DNA of 64,000 bases from Strigops habroptila (taxonomy: Eukaryota > Chordata > Aves > Psittaciformes > Psittacidae): NCBI RefSeq assembly GCF_004027225.2, contig NC_044278.2:62384243-62448242 (forward strand), written 5' to 3'. This document shows, piece by piece, positions 10,001-20,971 of this stretch; within the stretch, counting starts at the first letter, position 1, and each line of letters starts with the position of its first letter. Below the pieces are notes generated by a model. The model was not told where the DNA came from and did no database searches. It saw nothing but the letters and a program-made list of their open reading frames with translations. A program made the position numbers and the translations under genes.

Positions 10001-13000
10001 GTAGGTTTTCACACACAAGAGTCTTCTCTTCCTTCTGGTATACTTCAAAACTTTGAGTGGAGGGTCATCCTAATTAGTAATGTGGGGGTAGATATGTTGG
10101 AACTGTTGAAGACATCAGTTCTCATATATGTTTCTGAGCCACATTCAGAATCAACTAGATCAAAACATTGATCCAAGAAGTTCCTGCAAATATAAGACGA
10201 CTTGAAACTCGGTTTGGACCAAATACTTCATAAGGACAAAACTTTACACATAAACAGTTAACTTATTAATAGCTGAGGGTGATGGTTACAACGTGCTTCT
10301 GACATTGTTGACTAAAAGGGGTTCTGGTATATGGAGAATTTTGCTTAATTGGTGGGCTTTGTCCAAATCTCTTGAAACACTTTCTGCTTTTCCAAAATTT
10401 CTTTTAGAATTATTGTCTGCTCAGTAGATCTGATCTCTCATCACTGCATGCTAGTGCATGTTTCAGCTGAGTCTCCCTGCCTGTAGTCAAACTTGTGTCT
10501 ACAACAAAGAGGTGTTTTCTGATCTACATTCTGGGAAGAGTAAGCCTGACCATTGTAAGGAGGATGCCTGATCTTGCAAATTTCAGGTGATTTTTTCCTG
10601 CTGTGAAGCCCATGAGTGTAGCTGATTGGCCACTCTTAAAGCCAGAATTTTACAGAAAATTAAACCAAAATGAGACTTTCCAGTTTGGAGAGAAAAAGAT
10701 CCTATGAGGCGCTGATGATTACAGGGAATCAGTTTCTGACACCCACCCTCCCAATAACCACTGGCTGCTTGTAGGGCAACCAGCTGCATGTAAGACACAT
10801 TACAGAATCATAGAATCATAGAATGGTTTGAGTTGGAAAGGACCTTAAGATCATCTAGTTCCAACCCCCCTGCCACCTCACACTGGACTATGTTGCTCAA
10901 GGCTCTCTCCAACCTGGCCTTGAACGCTGCCAGGCATGGAACACTTCTTTGGGCAGCCTGTTCCATTGCCTCACCACCTTCACAGTAAAGAACTTCTTCC
11001 TTATATCTAACCTGAACTTCCCCTGTTTAATTTTAAACCCATTACACCTTGTACAGTTGCTACAGTCCCTGATGAAGAGTTCCTCTCTGGCATCCTTGTA
11101 GGCCCCCTTCAGATACTGGAAGGCTGCTATGAGGTCTCCACGCAGCCTTCTCTTCCCCAGGCTGAACAGCCCCAACTTTCTCAGCCTGTCTTCATACGGG
11201 AGGTGCTCCAGCCCCCTTATCATCCTCATGGCCTCCTCTGGGCTTGCTCCAACAGCTCCATGTCCTTTTTATGTTGAGGACACCAGAACTGTACACAGTA
11301 CTCCAAGTGAGGTCTCACAAGAGCAGAGTAGAGGGGCAGGATTACCTCCCTCGACCTGCTGGTCACACTTCCTTTGATGCAGCCCAGTATACAGTTGCAT
11401 CGCACAGACAGAAACACAACATTATTCTGCATCTTACACCAGAATAAAAGGGAAAACTGACACATTTTGCTGAAGGCGATTTCAGCTGTAAAAGGCAGTG
11501 AAGTGATACAGGTCTACAATCAACACACCTGACATGCTAACATCTGTCACCCAAATAACACAAGAAGCAACTTGTTTTTGTCAAAGAAATACCTCAGCTG
11601 TGTCGCTTAGTCCATGTGTAGTAAGTAGATAAATGGTCTTACTATACGAAGTTACTTCAAGAAGCCATGCAATCCTTGAAGCTTTAAATAATCACAGCTA
11701 AGCACCAAGTACTGCAAATCCTTGTGAAACTGAACAAATTTACAACCAAAATTTTCTAGGAGATTATTTTTTTGAGTGTAGAGAAGACGATCCAAAACAC
11801 CTGCCCCTTCACAGGGAAAACATCCCTGGGGCCGAGGACAGATAGGAGATGGCTTCTGCTGCTGGGATGGTCCCAGCCACGGAGCGACCTTTGCATCACC
11901 TTGCTTGAAAAATGAGATTTTTCCTCTTTTCTTTCCACAGTGTGGATCAGCCTGTACTACCTGGCTTTCTATGTGGTGATGTCAGGGCTGTTCGCGCTCT
12001 CCATCTATTGTTTGATGAGGACAGTGAATCCATACGAACCGGATTACCAAGACCAGCTGAAATCCCCAGGTACTGCCATGGTCCAGGCTGTTGCTGCTCA
12101 GGGGGGAAAATTAAAGCTCCCCAAGGTCCTGCAGTGGCTGCATGTGGCAGGGCTGAGAGGTGTCGGCAGAGCCCGCATGCAAGGGGAGACAAACATGGAA
12201 TGAATCAGGTTGATACTGCCCAAACATTCCCTGTAAAATTTAACCTCCGCCTGAAAACACTTTTAGGTTTAAAAAAAATATTGGCGCATTTATTCCATTT
12301 GTTATTTTATATATTTTATATTTATATATAATATAAACTATATTAATTAAATATAATACACTAATATGGTGTGGTATGATACAAATGAATGTATATATTT
12401 ATTTCATCATGCCATTGAGACAACCAGTGCCTGCCTGTAGCAGTCATCTGCAAGCGGAGAAGCCCTTCCCAGGCTGCAGGGCATCCCCTCTCCCCAAGGA
12501 CAGGGGTCAGCTCCTGGGGAACCCCTGGTTTCTGCTCCAGCCCCCCAGGTCAAAGAGATACCTCAGCTGTGTCGCTTAGTCCATGTGTAGTAAAAACCAG
12601 AGGGTTTTGGGTTGCCTGGCAAGATGGATGGTGCTGGGATGAGCCGCCTGGGGTGGGTATTTCCGTGCTTGCCAGCAGCATGGAAAGTCCCTGGGAGAGC
12701 AGAAATCCTTTCCCAGTGGGATTGCTGTGCCAGCAGACAAGCAAGTAAAAAGAAGACAAAGACACATGGGATTATGAATAAAGATCTGTGGGACATGAAG
12801 TGAGGCTGGGGAGATCATTAGTGAGAGAGCATCAGCACACACTGCTAAAACTTCACTCCCCCTAATGGTGTTTAACAGCTACTGCTGTTGTATTTTGAAG
12901 TTTCCCAATATTCAGTAAATTAGGTGTTTGCTGGCAAAATAATTCCTGTAAAATATGCAGTGTGACTTTGAAAAAGCTGTTTCTCATGCTGCAATACGAT

Positions 13001-16000
13001 CTGTTTCTTTTAACCTGATGTGACTATTACAACTGTGATTGTTAACAAGTCCTGGGGAAATCCAGTGCAATGGCTGACATGATTTTGCAAGCTGTTCTGA
13101 TAATAGCATATATACATGGAAAGAATAGGGTTTAGTAGCAATGGAGGCTTTAGGGTTTTGGTTGAACAACTCACTGCTGAGACGGTTTCCATACAGGGTT
13201 AAATCCTCCCCAGCAAAGCCTGGGAATCTCCTACACTTACAACAATGAGTCTTGAAGCAGCATAGTAGCTGTTGTCAGTTTAAGCAATCAGATCTGTGTC
13301 TGGCACCTCTCCTTTGCTTTGCCTTCCCTTTTTTCTCCCATAAAGGTGTAACGTTACGACCTGATGTTTATGGGGATAGAGGACTACAAATTTATTACAA
13401 CGTATCTGACAACAAAACCTGGGAAGGTTTAGTGACAACTCTTCAGACTTTTCTAACAGGTAAAAATGAGGTTTCCTGCATAATATTGAAGAAATGCGCT
13501 GTCACATCTCCCGTATTAGGTCTGAGGACCTTAAGTCAGTGTCTCCATTTTACATTTGTCCTTCTGAAATCACAGATTTTGAGTGCAAGATGCATCTTCT
13601 AAAAGGGACAAGCAAATCACCTCATGAATCTATAAATGAAACATCTTTAAACATGTCTATTAAAAGCAGAGCCCTGCTTCAGAGCTTTTACTGTGTTTAA
13701 TCCTAAATAGCCTTAATAAAACAGGCCAATAAAAAGTTTGAAGGAAGAGCAAGGAAAAAAGGTCTTTAAAACTAGTCTGTCTAAATTAATCTAATACTGT
13801 CCATGACTACAAATATCAAAGTGCCATAATAAGTCTTGTGAAGCCTTTGCATAGTGTCATCAGGGAGTATAGTCAAAGTAGGTTAGATGCTCCGTTTTCC
13901 TGTTTATATCTTAACACATTTATGTTCCTCTTGAGCCTATATATCATCTCATACACATACTGAAAAAAATTATATTTGAAATTGACGTTATACAGAGCTA
14001 TCATCTACACAAATTGCCAGTCTTAACTCAATTCGATCTCTTTTGTTTTTTGCTTTGTCTGGGTACTACATTCCCATGATACAACCTCCAGCCTGATATT
14101 GGGGTGTATAACTTACACATGAAAAAACTTCAGAGGGAAATTTTTCTTTCTCCCTTCACACACCTAGCATACACACCAGCTGCTCAGCACCTGAACATCA
14201 ACTGCACCAGTGACACCTACTTCTTCCAGGATGCCTTTGATGGCCCGAATAAAACAAAACTATCCTGCAAATTTACCTCAGATATGCTTCAAAACTGCTC
14301 TGGCATCACAGATCCGACTTTTGGATTTCCAGAAGGAAACCCCTGCTTTATTATAAAAATGAACAGGGTAAGTACAAGCTCAAGGTGCTGAAGAGCAAAA
14401 AATTCACCAAGAAACCCCTCATAGCTCAAGAATCTGCTGGGGAGCTGCTGTTCCATCTGCTGCCATGGGTTTTAATCTCTACTTTGTTCTGGGAGGAGAA
14501 ATTCATATGCTTTTCCAAAGAGAACTCCAGAGTTACCAGACAAATAGTGAGACTTGCTCACTACCCCTGGAGAAGTAACGTAGGGCAAAGTGATGTCTGA
14601 AATGGCTTTCTAAAGCTTTGGCTTTCATTTAGTTTTATTAGCATTTCCATAGCTCGCTCATCCAACTAACTAGCACCTAAAAGAGTTTTGTTCTGCAACA
14701 CCACGATCCTGTGCGTTCAGCTGAGGCATTAAGATGTGGTAGTAACTGAAGTGATTCCAGAGAGGTGATACTTGCACACCTTATTTCTCCAGGCAGCAAA
14801 GAAAATATTTAGCAGAACCTATAAAAACAGAATTCAAACCCAGTGGATATTTTCTTCAGTGAAAACCACAAATATTGGTTTTTTGGAGAGGGAAGAGGGA
14901 ATCTTCTATGCTTCCTTTATTTTTTTTTTCAGGACATAGCCAAAAGCATAAGCATTTTATTTCGTTTTCAGGTAAAATTCTGAGCCTTCTAGCTCAGTTT
15001 TGGTAGAAAGGGAAGAGCTCAAATTCTGCTCCAGTTCCCGACAGATAAAATCACTTGTGTTTTGGTTTTCACTCTCAACATTTTCAAGAATCTGTGCAAG
15101 ATCTGACTATGAGAGGAGAGCTGTGCTCCTAGTTTTGGCAGGCTTTTCCAAGAAAAGCCTGTGCTTCCTTCAGCAAGACTGCACACCAGCCCTGGCAGGT
15201 GAAAGGATAGTGCCTGGGAAGCTTTACTTCCTTCCACCTTTGCTTCTATAGGATGCAAGCCCACTATCTTTGCAGGATCAAATGGACCCAAGGATTTCTG
15301 TCAAAGCCAGAGTTTTCTAACAAGGCGTAAGATGAAAACCAAAGAGGTTCAGCTTTTCCTCTGTTGTCATGCAATTAGCTGGTTTAAGAGACCCCCGGCT
15401 GCCTGGGCATCAGAAGGAGCAAGTGGCACATGTGGGTAAATGGGCTGGACCTGCCAGGAGGCTCAGCACCACCTGCCCTGGCCAGGCTAGAGCTTATCTG
15501 CCATGCCCATCCCAGGCACTGCAGAGCCCTGCTTCCCAAATACCCAGCCATGACATGGCTTTTCACCCACGTACATAAGATGACATGATCTGATTGACAA
15601 TGCTTTATGCAGAAATACATCGGCCATCCTTTGCAGCTCAAATAATAATTTGCTTATTTTTCATCTCAAAACAATTCCCAAGATGACCAAATGTGTGTTT
15701 TCTATTTCAGATTATCAACTTTCTCCCCGGCAACGGCACTGCACCAAGGGTGAACTGCACGTATGTGGTAAGTGTATGGGGTCCAAGTCTCAAAAATTTC
15801 AATCACTGCAGCTCTGAGAGTGACCAGAAAGATCACCCTGCAGCTCTGGACATCAGGTCATTCTGGCTAAATACTGGGAATATTCTCAGTTCCGTGCAAT
15901 GTCTTGCACCAGCAGGCATCATAGAATGGTTTGGGTTGGAAGGGACCTTAAAGATCATCTAGTTCCAAGCCCTCTGCGTGGGCAGGGACACTTCTCACTA

Positions 16001-16890
16001 GACCAGGTTTTTTAAAGCCTCATCCTGGCCTAAGAACATCCTAAGAACAAAAAACAAACAAACAAACAAACAAACAACCCAAACCAAAACCGAACTTTTG
16101 CTTTATTTTACATCACAATTGTTTTTCTGTGCTGCAGAGAACATTTGCGGTTTTCTCTCGGCTCCCAGTAGTGAAGTTCGTGCCTCAGCACAGCTTCTTC
16201 AGGATCTCTGCCTGTTTCAGTAGATCCCAATTCACTGAATCCACAACTGCTATGAAAGAACACTTGACTCTTTTCCTTTGCAATAATAACAGAAGGAGAT
16301 TTCCTCTTTTATTTGAAAAATAACACTAAGACCAGTGCTAAACAGATTGCCGAACTTCAGTTTTACTATAGACTATGCAGCTTTTGGCAGCAGCAAAGCA
16401 TGTGCCCAGGGCTGGCTTCTAACTTCCTAACCAGAGAAGCTTGTTCCTTACTTTACAAACAGGGTGACGAGCCTCGCCTCCTGGAAGTGGATTACTACCC
16501 TGTGAATGGCACCTTCAACCTGCACTACTTCCCCTACTATGGAAAAAAGTCACAGGTGGGTGCTCCTGTATTTCAGTATCACTTTTCTTCTTTACCTTTG
16601 TATAAAGTGAAACATATGGAGCATTTCTTCAATCTTACAAGAACTGGAGAGAAGGTTAATTTTAAGACTTCAGTTTTAAATTGGTAAGGGTAAATTTAAC
16701 GTACCTTTTTGGTTTTTTCCCCTCCTAGCCCAGCTACAGCAATCCTTTGGTAGCTGTGAAATTTCTCAACATTACGAGGAATGTAGAACATAGAATAGTG
16801 TGCAAAGTCATTGGAGCTGGAATTACCTTTGATAATGTTCATGATCCATATGAAGGAAAAGTGGAATTTAAATTTAAAATAGAAGACTGA
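9889..16890 (+). CDS. ATP4B: Gastric H+/K+-ATPase beta subunit, complete, seven exons
   Basis: Joined coding parts are 9889-10000, 11941-12069, 13346-13459, 14168-14367, 15711-15767, 16463-16555 and 16729-16890. All introns are GT-AG and the phases agree, giving 288 residues (291 in human). The product is the single-pass type II glycoprotein that pairs with the ATP4A catalytic subunit and carries the proton pump to the apical membrane of acid-secreting cells. Visible features are a short cytoplasmic tail (1-37), one membrane segment (about 38-62), the [11 protein letters not shown] juxtamembrane block, and six extracellular cysteines at 131, 152, 162, 178, 201 and 260, matching the three conserved disulfides. 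There are nine N-glycosylation sequons: 99, 103, 130, 146, 161, 193, 200, 219 and 249. The tail has Phe at 20, where mammals have a Tyr used for endocytosis. The start was chosen because [10 protein letters not shown] matches the family N-terminus; an in-frame upstream TTG is not used. It is the ATP4B paralogue rather than ATP1B by overall sequence and glycosylation pattern. Confidence 0.97.
10804..11398 (-). mobile_element. CR1 LINE fragment, reverse orientation
   Basis: Read on the - strand it encodes the end of CR1 ORF2 ([38 protein letters not shown]), followed by the 3' tail with repeated ATTCTATG. The frame shifts near 11,227, so two open frames cover what was one. It is 5'-truncated and inactive. 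Confidence 0.95.
11580..11624 (+). repeat. 45-base direct repeat, copy 1
   Basis: This stretch recurs at 12,549-12,593 with a single mismatch. The two copies flank ATP4B exon 2. No family is recognised. Confidence 0.85.
11941..12069 (+). CDS. ATP4B: ATP4B exon 2 (membrane segment)
   Basis: It encodes the end of codon 38 to the first base of codon 81. It contains the hydrophobic span with the [10 protein letters not shown] block and the [11 protein letters not shown] motif just outside the membrane. Confidence 0.97.
12070..13345 (+). other. ATP4B intron 2
   Basis: The intron is 1.3 kb. It holds an AT-rich simple stretch (about 12,300-12,362) and the second copy of the 45-base direct repeat. 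Nothing else is recognised. Confidence 0.9.
12549..12593 (+). repeat. 45-base direct repeat, copy 2
   Basis: It is nearly identical to 11,580-11,624 in the same orientation, 969 bases downstream. The flanks outside the 45 bases do not match. Confidence 0.85.
13346..13459 (+). CDS. ATP4B: ATP4B exon 3
   Basis: It encodes residues 81-118 and the first base of 119, starting with the conserved [12 protein letters not shown] block and carrying the NVS and NKT sequons at 99 and 103. Confidence 0.96.
13460..14167 (+). other. ATP4B intron 3
   Basis: The intron is about 0.7 kb and no repeat or other feature was recognised. Confidence 0.88.
14168..14367 (+). CDS. ATP4B: ATP4B exon 4
   Basis: It encodes residues 119-185 with four conserved cysteines (131, 152, 162, 178), sequons at 130, 146 and 161, and the PCFIIKMNR block that ends the exon in phase 0. 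Confidence 0.97.
14368..15710 (+). other. ATP4B intron 4
   Basis: The intron is 1.3 kb with no recognised repeat. The acceptor follows a pyrimidine tract (TTTTCTATTTCAG). Confidence 0.88.
15711..15767 (+). CDS. ATP4B: ATP4B exon 5
   Basis: This 19-codon exon encodes residues 186-204, with [15 protein letters not shown]. It carries the conserved sequon at 193, the fifth cysteine at 201 and an additional NCT sequon at 200. Confidence 0.95.
15917..16035 (-). mobile_element. CR1 LINE 3'-end fragment
   Basis: The text 'catagaatggtttgggttgg' and 'gggaccttaaagatcatct' is the reverse complement of the CR1 3' terminus. Only about 110 bases are recognisable. It lies in ATP4B intron 5. Confidence 0.88.
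16048..16090. repeat. (CAAA)n simple repeat
   Basis: Tandem CAAA units followed by A/C-rich sequence directly after the CR1 piece, in intron 5 of ATP4B. Confidence 0.85.
16463..16555 (+). CDS. ATP4B: ATP4B exon 6
   Basis: It encodes residues 205-235, including the conserved [15 protein letters not shown] block and the sequon at 219. It is slightly shorter than the human exon, which accounts for most of the length difference. Confidence 0.96.
16729..16890 (+). CDS. ATP4B: ATP4B exon 7 (C-terminus)
   Basis: It encodes residues 236-288 and the TGA stop. It contains [12 protein letters not shown], the sixth cysteine (260) and the family-typical end [16 protein letters not shown]. An additional NIT sequon lies at 249. 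Confidence 0.97.
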   Translation, partial: PSYSNPLVAVKFLNITRNVEHRIVCKVIGAGITFDNVHDPYEGKVEFKFKIED

Positions 16891-17580
16891 GCAGCAACAG
16901 AGACACTTCTGAAAAACACGTGTAAAGAGTAAACTTACCTATTATCACATTCATCCATATTTATTTTCCCACTATGATTGCCATATAAATTTATGCAAAC
17001 AGCAGTGCAGAGAGACATTTTCTACTGAAAGATGACCTATATAACTAAAAATTAAGATACCACTCTCAGTCCATGAAGGAGATGAGGTTTAACTCAATGT
17101 ACATAGTTTAATATTCCACGGCTACAGTATGCTATTGCTTTCATGCAGGTATTTGTACAAAACAAGTTTCCTCTAAAATGAGCAGCTGCACATTCATATA
17201 AAATATATATAGGATCAATATAGGATCAAAACATTTTCTGTCACTTTTCAAACCATAATAAATAATTGATGTATAATACTGAATGTTGGGTATTGAGAAA
17301 TAATTTCATAGCTAGAAAAATAAATTGATACTTTGAGATACTAACAAGTAATATAATTCTCAGACTCTCTTGTATAGGATGTATAAATTATAAAAGTATA
17401 TTAAAATTATATGTATCCCGATGCATTGGTTTTTTTACTAGGCAGCCAAGTTGGATTTTTGTAGCTGACAAATCAGTGGGTGCAAAAGAACTTGAAATCT
17501 GTCCTCTAGCTTACAAATTTTTATTGTACCACTTACAATTTCTGTATGTATATAACAATAAAAACGACTGATAAGACTGT
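16891..17580 (+). other. ATP4B 3' UTR (probable extent)
   Basis: AT-rich sequence follows the stop codon. An AATAAA lies at 17,557-17,562, and an earlier AATAAA near 17,260 could be used instead. The end at about 17,580 is an estimate. Confidence 0.55.
17557..17562 (+). terminator. Candidate ATP4B polyadenylation signal
   Basis: AATAAA about 670 bases after the stop. The alternative near 17,260 also fits. Confidence 0.5.
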
Positions 17581-18262
17581 AACATCCACTTACACCCAGG
17601 AGAACTGTCTTTGTTTCACTACTAGAAGTTGTTATTTATTTGTTTTTCCAGTAGAATAGCCTTGTATTGCAATGATAATGTTTGGGTTACTTGGAATGAT
17701 TTCAAAGATGCTGAAGTAAGATTGAATCTTTAAGTAAATCTGAAATTGGAGAAGTCTAATTACCGTATATGGTACAGAGACACAAGATTGCTGTGTCTTA
17801 TAGCATATTTATGTTAGATGAAGGCCAGGATGCTTCCACCAGAGAACAAACATCACACACACACACACACACAAAGATATTAAAGAGAAGAAATCATTTT
17901 ACACCTTCACTGCTTGGACGTTTTAGGAGGTGGGAAGATGGCATAGGTTGACCTCCTTTACTACAGCGACAGTCAGACAGCCAGGTTGCAGAAAGAATCC
18001 AGTCGGAGGGGAGTATTTCTGTTTCAACACCACAAATGGTATTTGAGCCTTTCTTAGAAAAAATGGACATTCTGCATTTCAGAAACAATAAAAAAAGAAT
18101 AATCCTCGTGTAAGTATTTCCCCCCCACACCCTGACATTTCATGTTTAAATTTTTATAGTAGGGCTTTGCCTGTGTTCTAAGAGACTGAATGAAAATGAA
18201 TTTTATATCCTTGTTGGAACACAGGTCTCCCCCTGTGCATCTTTCCAAAGTAACATCTTCTC
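17581..18262. other. Intergenic with CA microsatellite
   Basis: It contains a (CA)n run at about 17,854-17,872. No gene is recognised. Confidence 0.5.
17854..17872. repeat. (CA)n microsatellite
   Basis: About nine tandem CA units. Confidence 0.85.
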
Positions 18263-18797
18263 GTGAGACCTCACTTGGAGTACTGTGTACAGTTCTGGTG
18301 TCCTCAACACAAAAAGGACATGGAGCTGTTGGAGCGAGTCCAGAGGAGGGCCACGAGGATGATAAGAGGGCTGGAGCACCTCCCGTATGAAGACAGGCTG
18401 AGAGAGTTGGGGCTGTTCAGCCTGGAGAAGAGAAGGCTGCATGGTGACCTCATAGCAGCCTTCCAGTATCTGAAGGGGGTCTACAAGGATGCTGGGGAGG
18501 GACTCTTCATTAGGGACTGTAATGGTAGGACAAGGGGTAATGGGTTCAAACTTAAACAGGGGAAGTTTAGATTAGATATAAGGAAGAAGTTCTTTACAGT
18601 GAGGGTGGTGAAGCACTGGAATGGGTTGCCCAGGGAGGTTGTGGATGCTCCATCCCTGGCAGTGTTCAAGGCCAGGTTGGACAGAGCCTTGAACCACGTG
18701 GTTTAGGGCAAGGTGTCCCTGCCCATGGCAGGGGGGTTGGAACTAGATGATCTTAAGGTCCTTTCCAACCCTTACGATTCTATGATTCTATGATTCT
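18263..18797 (+). mobile_element. CR1 LINE fragment with long ORF2 end
   Basis: The fragment begins in the [18 protein letters not shown] part of CR1 ORF2 and runs without a stop through 147 codons to [13 protein letters not shown], then the CR1 3' region and three tandem ATTCTATG units. It is the best preserved CR1 end in the window and therefore probably young. It lacks the endonuclease and reverse transcriptase, so it cannot move itself. Confidence 0.96.
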
Positions 18798-18811
18798 AAA
18801 ACAATAAAACC

Positions 18812-18976
18812 ATAAAATCACTGAAAGGTTTGGGTTGGAAGGGACCTTAAAGACCATCTAATTCCAACCCCCCTGCCATGGGCAGAGACACCTTCCACTT
18901 GATCAGGTCGCTCCAAGCCCCATCCAACCTGGTATTGAACACTGCCAGGAGTGGAGCAGCACAAGCTTTCTGGGTG
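18812..18976 (-). mobile_element. CR1 LINE 3'-end fragment, reverse orientation
   Basis: The sequence 'ggtttgggttggaagggacc' and the following 'caacctggtattgaacactg' is the reverse complement of the CR1 end. Its inner edge coincides with the left edge of the duplicated block that starts at 18,977. Confidence 0.88.
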
Positions 18977-20935
18977 ACCCAACAAAACCAGCAGCCAGTC
19001 CATGTCTCTGGGGCAGCAGAGGGAGCAGGCAGCCCTTACCAGAGGAGCAAACTGGGCATCTGCCTGTGCCAGCCTGTCTGCCCTTTCTTCTCTTGGCTGT
19101 GAAGGAGAGGTTAGCCAGGAGAAGAGGCATAGGGAAGATAGTGACATGCCATGAAACTAGTATCATTGGCACCACTATTTTTTATATCCGATCAGTTTTA
19201 GTTTCCAGGCTTATCCCTTAGAGGTGTTAATCAAAACTTTTGAAGATCAGCGCAAAGAGAACAGAAACAAGGCAGTTGCTTTGATGGCATCTTCCTCTTG
19301 ACACCTCCATCTACTGTTACAAATATTCCTATTACTGGTAAAACCAATAATTGAAGGGTAAAGTCCTAATGTTTATTATTAAAAATTACGAAGAGAAATA
19401 AACAGAGTGCAGAAAACACTGAATATAAACTCCTTGATGCTTAAATTATTTTTTTGTGCCATAACTGAGACTTCAGCAAGTTCGAATTGTTTTCCCTCTA
19501 CCTTTCAGAATTGCCAAGTACTACATATTAATTATTAAGTCTTTGCTTAATGGTCTTACATGATGTCATTGCTATTGCTCTTGGGAATTCCTATCATCAT
19601 TTTGTATAACTGGTTTTAATCTCTTACCTGTAATAAAAGTCAGACAGAGATTGATTCTGCAGCAAATAAAGCTGTCTAAACATGTGGTACTTTCAGTAAT
19701 TTGATGTAGAAAGATAGCTGCATCAATAATGCTTGCAGAAAATATTTTATGCTTTGCACACATACTCCCTTCACAAACTTCATTTCTTTCAGTTACAAAA
19801 GCTCAAACCAGATTATCTTATTTTAACATAAAATAAAAATGTCCATGGAAGAACAGGTGTCTTTTCCTCGATTTCATTTGAAAATCTCTCTCACTGGGGA
19901 CAAAGACTGTTCATTTTCTTCTCCTTTTTCTTCATACCAGAGCGGTAACAATGGATGCACAGCATTTCTGATTACATTAAGAGCAGAAGTTGGGCTGAAA
20001 ATTCCCTTTTGAGGATTCCACTACATCTCTCTCACTTGGCCTAAAATGAGAAGGAACTGAATTCTGGAAAGACACTTGGGATAATGCCCTTCAACGTTAA
20101 CATGTGTGTTTATGTGTAGTCCTACTGTTACCAAAGTGGGAATTCTACCTTTCCAATCATAGTATGTTCCAGGGGCTTATTGCCATCTTTATCAACTAGA
20201 TAACTAATTTTGATTTTTCTGATTTCAAGTCCGAGTCCTTAAATCTTGTGTCACTTTTCTTTCCAGTGCTGATGAGCCTGGTAACATGATAGCTTTTTGT
20301 GTGACTTGACATAAATCCAGTAAGTTCTCCATTTTTTTTACTATACCAAGATGGAGTTCCTTAAGTCTCTTACTAAAAGATCTTGGCCTTAGGTATCAAA
20401 TAACTGGGGGAAGGGCTTTTTTCTGTATCTTTCCCAATATTTACAATGACAATGCTAACACATACAGAAGCTGCTCACTATTGTTGTCACTGTATGTATT
20501 TGGATGCAACATCCCTTTCTAATCCATTATTAGTTTTATCTATACATCTAAAATCAGATGAGCTAGTTCCTTTGAACACCAAGTAGAAGACATACGCAGT
20601 TCTTGTCCATCTTGATACCCAGGACATTTTTAGGATCCTATATTTTCAGCATATAGTCTTACCTCCTATACATGTAGCTTGAATTCTTTATTCAGAAGAT
20701 GCGTAGTTTAACCATAACTTTTTTTGGGCATGCCCTGCTTGAGAAGCAATCCAGATTAATATGATGTTTTCACCATTTACTTCTTTTTTAGCCAGTATCA
20801 CTTCAAAAATACTTCTTCTGGGTTATTGAAGAAAACATTAAACAGAAGTACAATCTTACCTGATGCAGCTGTTCAGTCAGTAATAATGCCCCAAAACCTC
20901 TCTTTGATTCATCAGTAAACAGTTCTTAAGCCTTT
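18977..20935. repeat. Left duplicate, block 1 (TFDP1 downstream flank)
   Basis: This stretch aligns in the same orientation with 33,234-34,965. Matching is clear but with frequent substitutions and small indels. A 192-base piece at 19,696-19,887 is present only here. The block contains no recognised gene. Confidence 0.92.
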
Positions 20936-20971
20936 AACATACCACCTGTTGATGTTATAAAATATCAGATG

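Larger units (their letters stand above)
10001..11940 (+). other. ATP4B intron 1
   Basis: The intron is 1.9 kb and contains a CR1 fragment in reverse orientation and the first copy of a 45-base direct repeat. The remainder has no recognised feature. The acceptor is preceded by a pyrimidine tract (CTCTTTTCTTTCCACAG). Confidence 0.9.

Noticed and set aside
18263-18706. 147-codon open frame that looks like a real protein
   Set aside because: It is the end of CR1 ORF2 in a 5'-truncated element and not a host gene.
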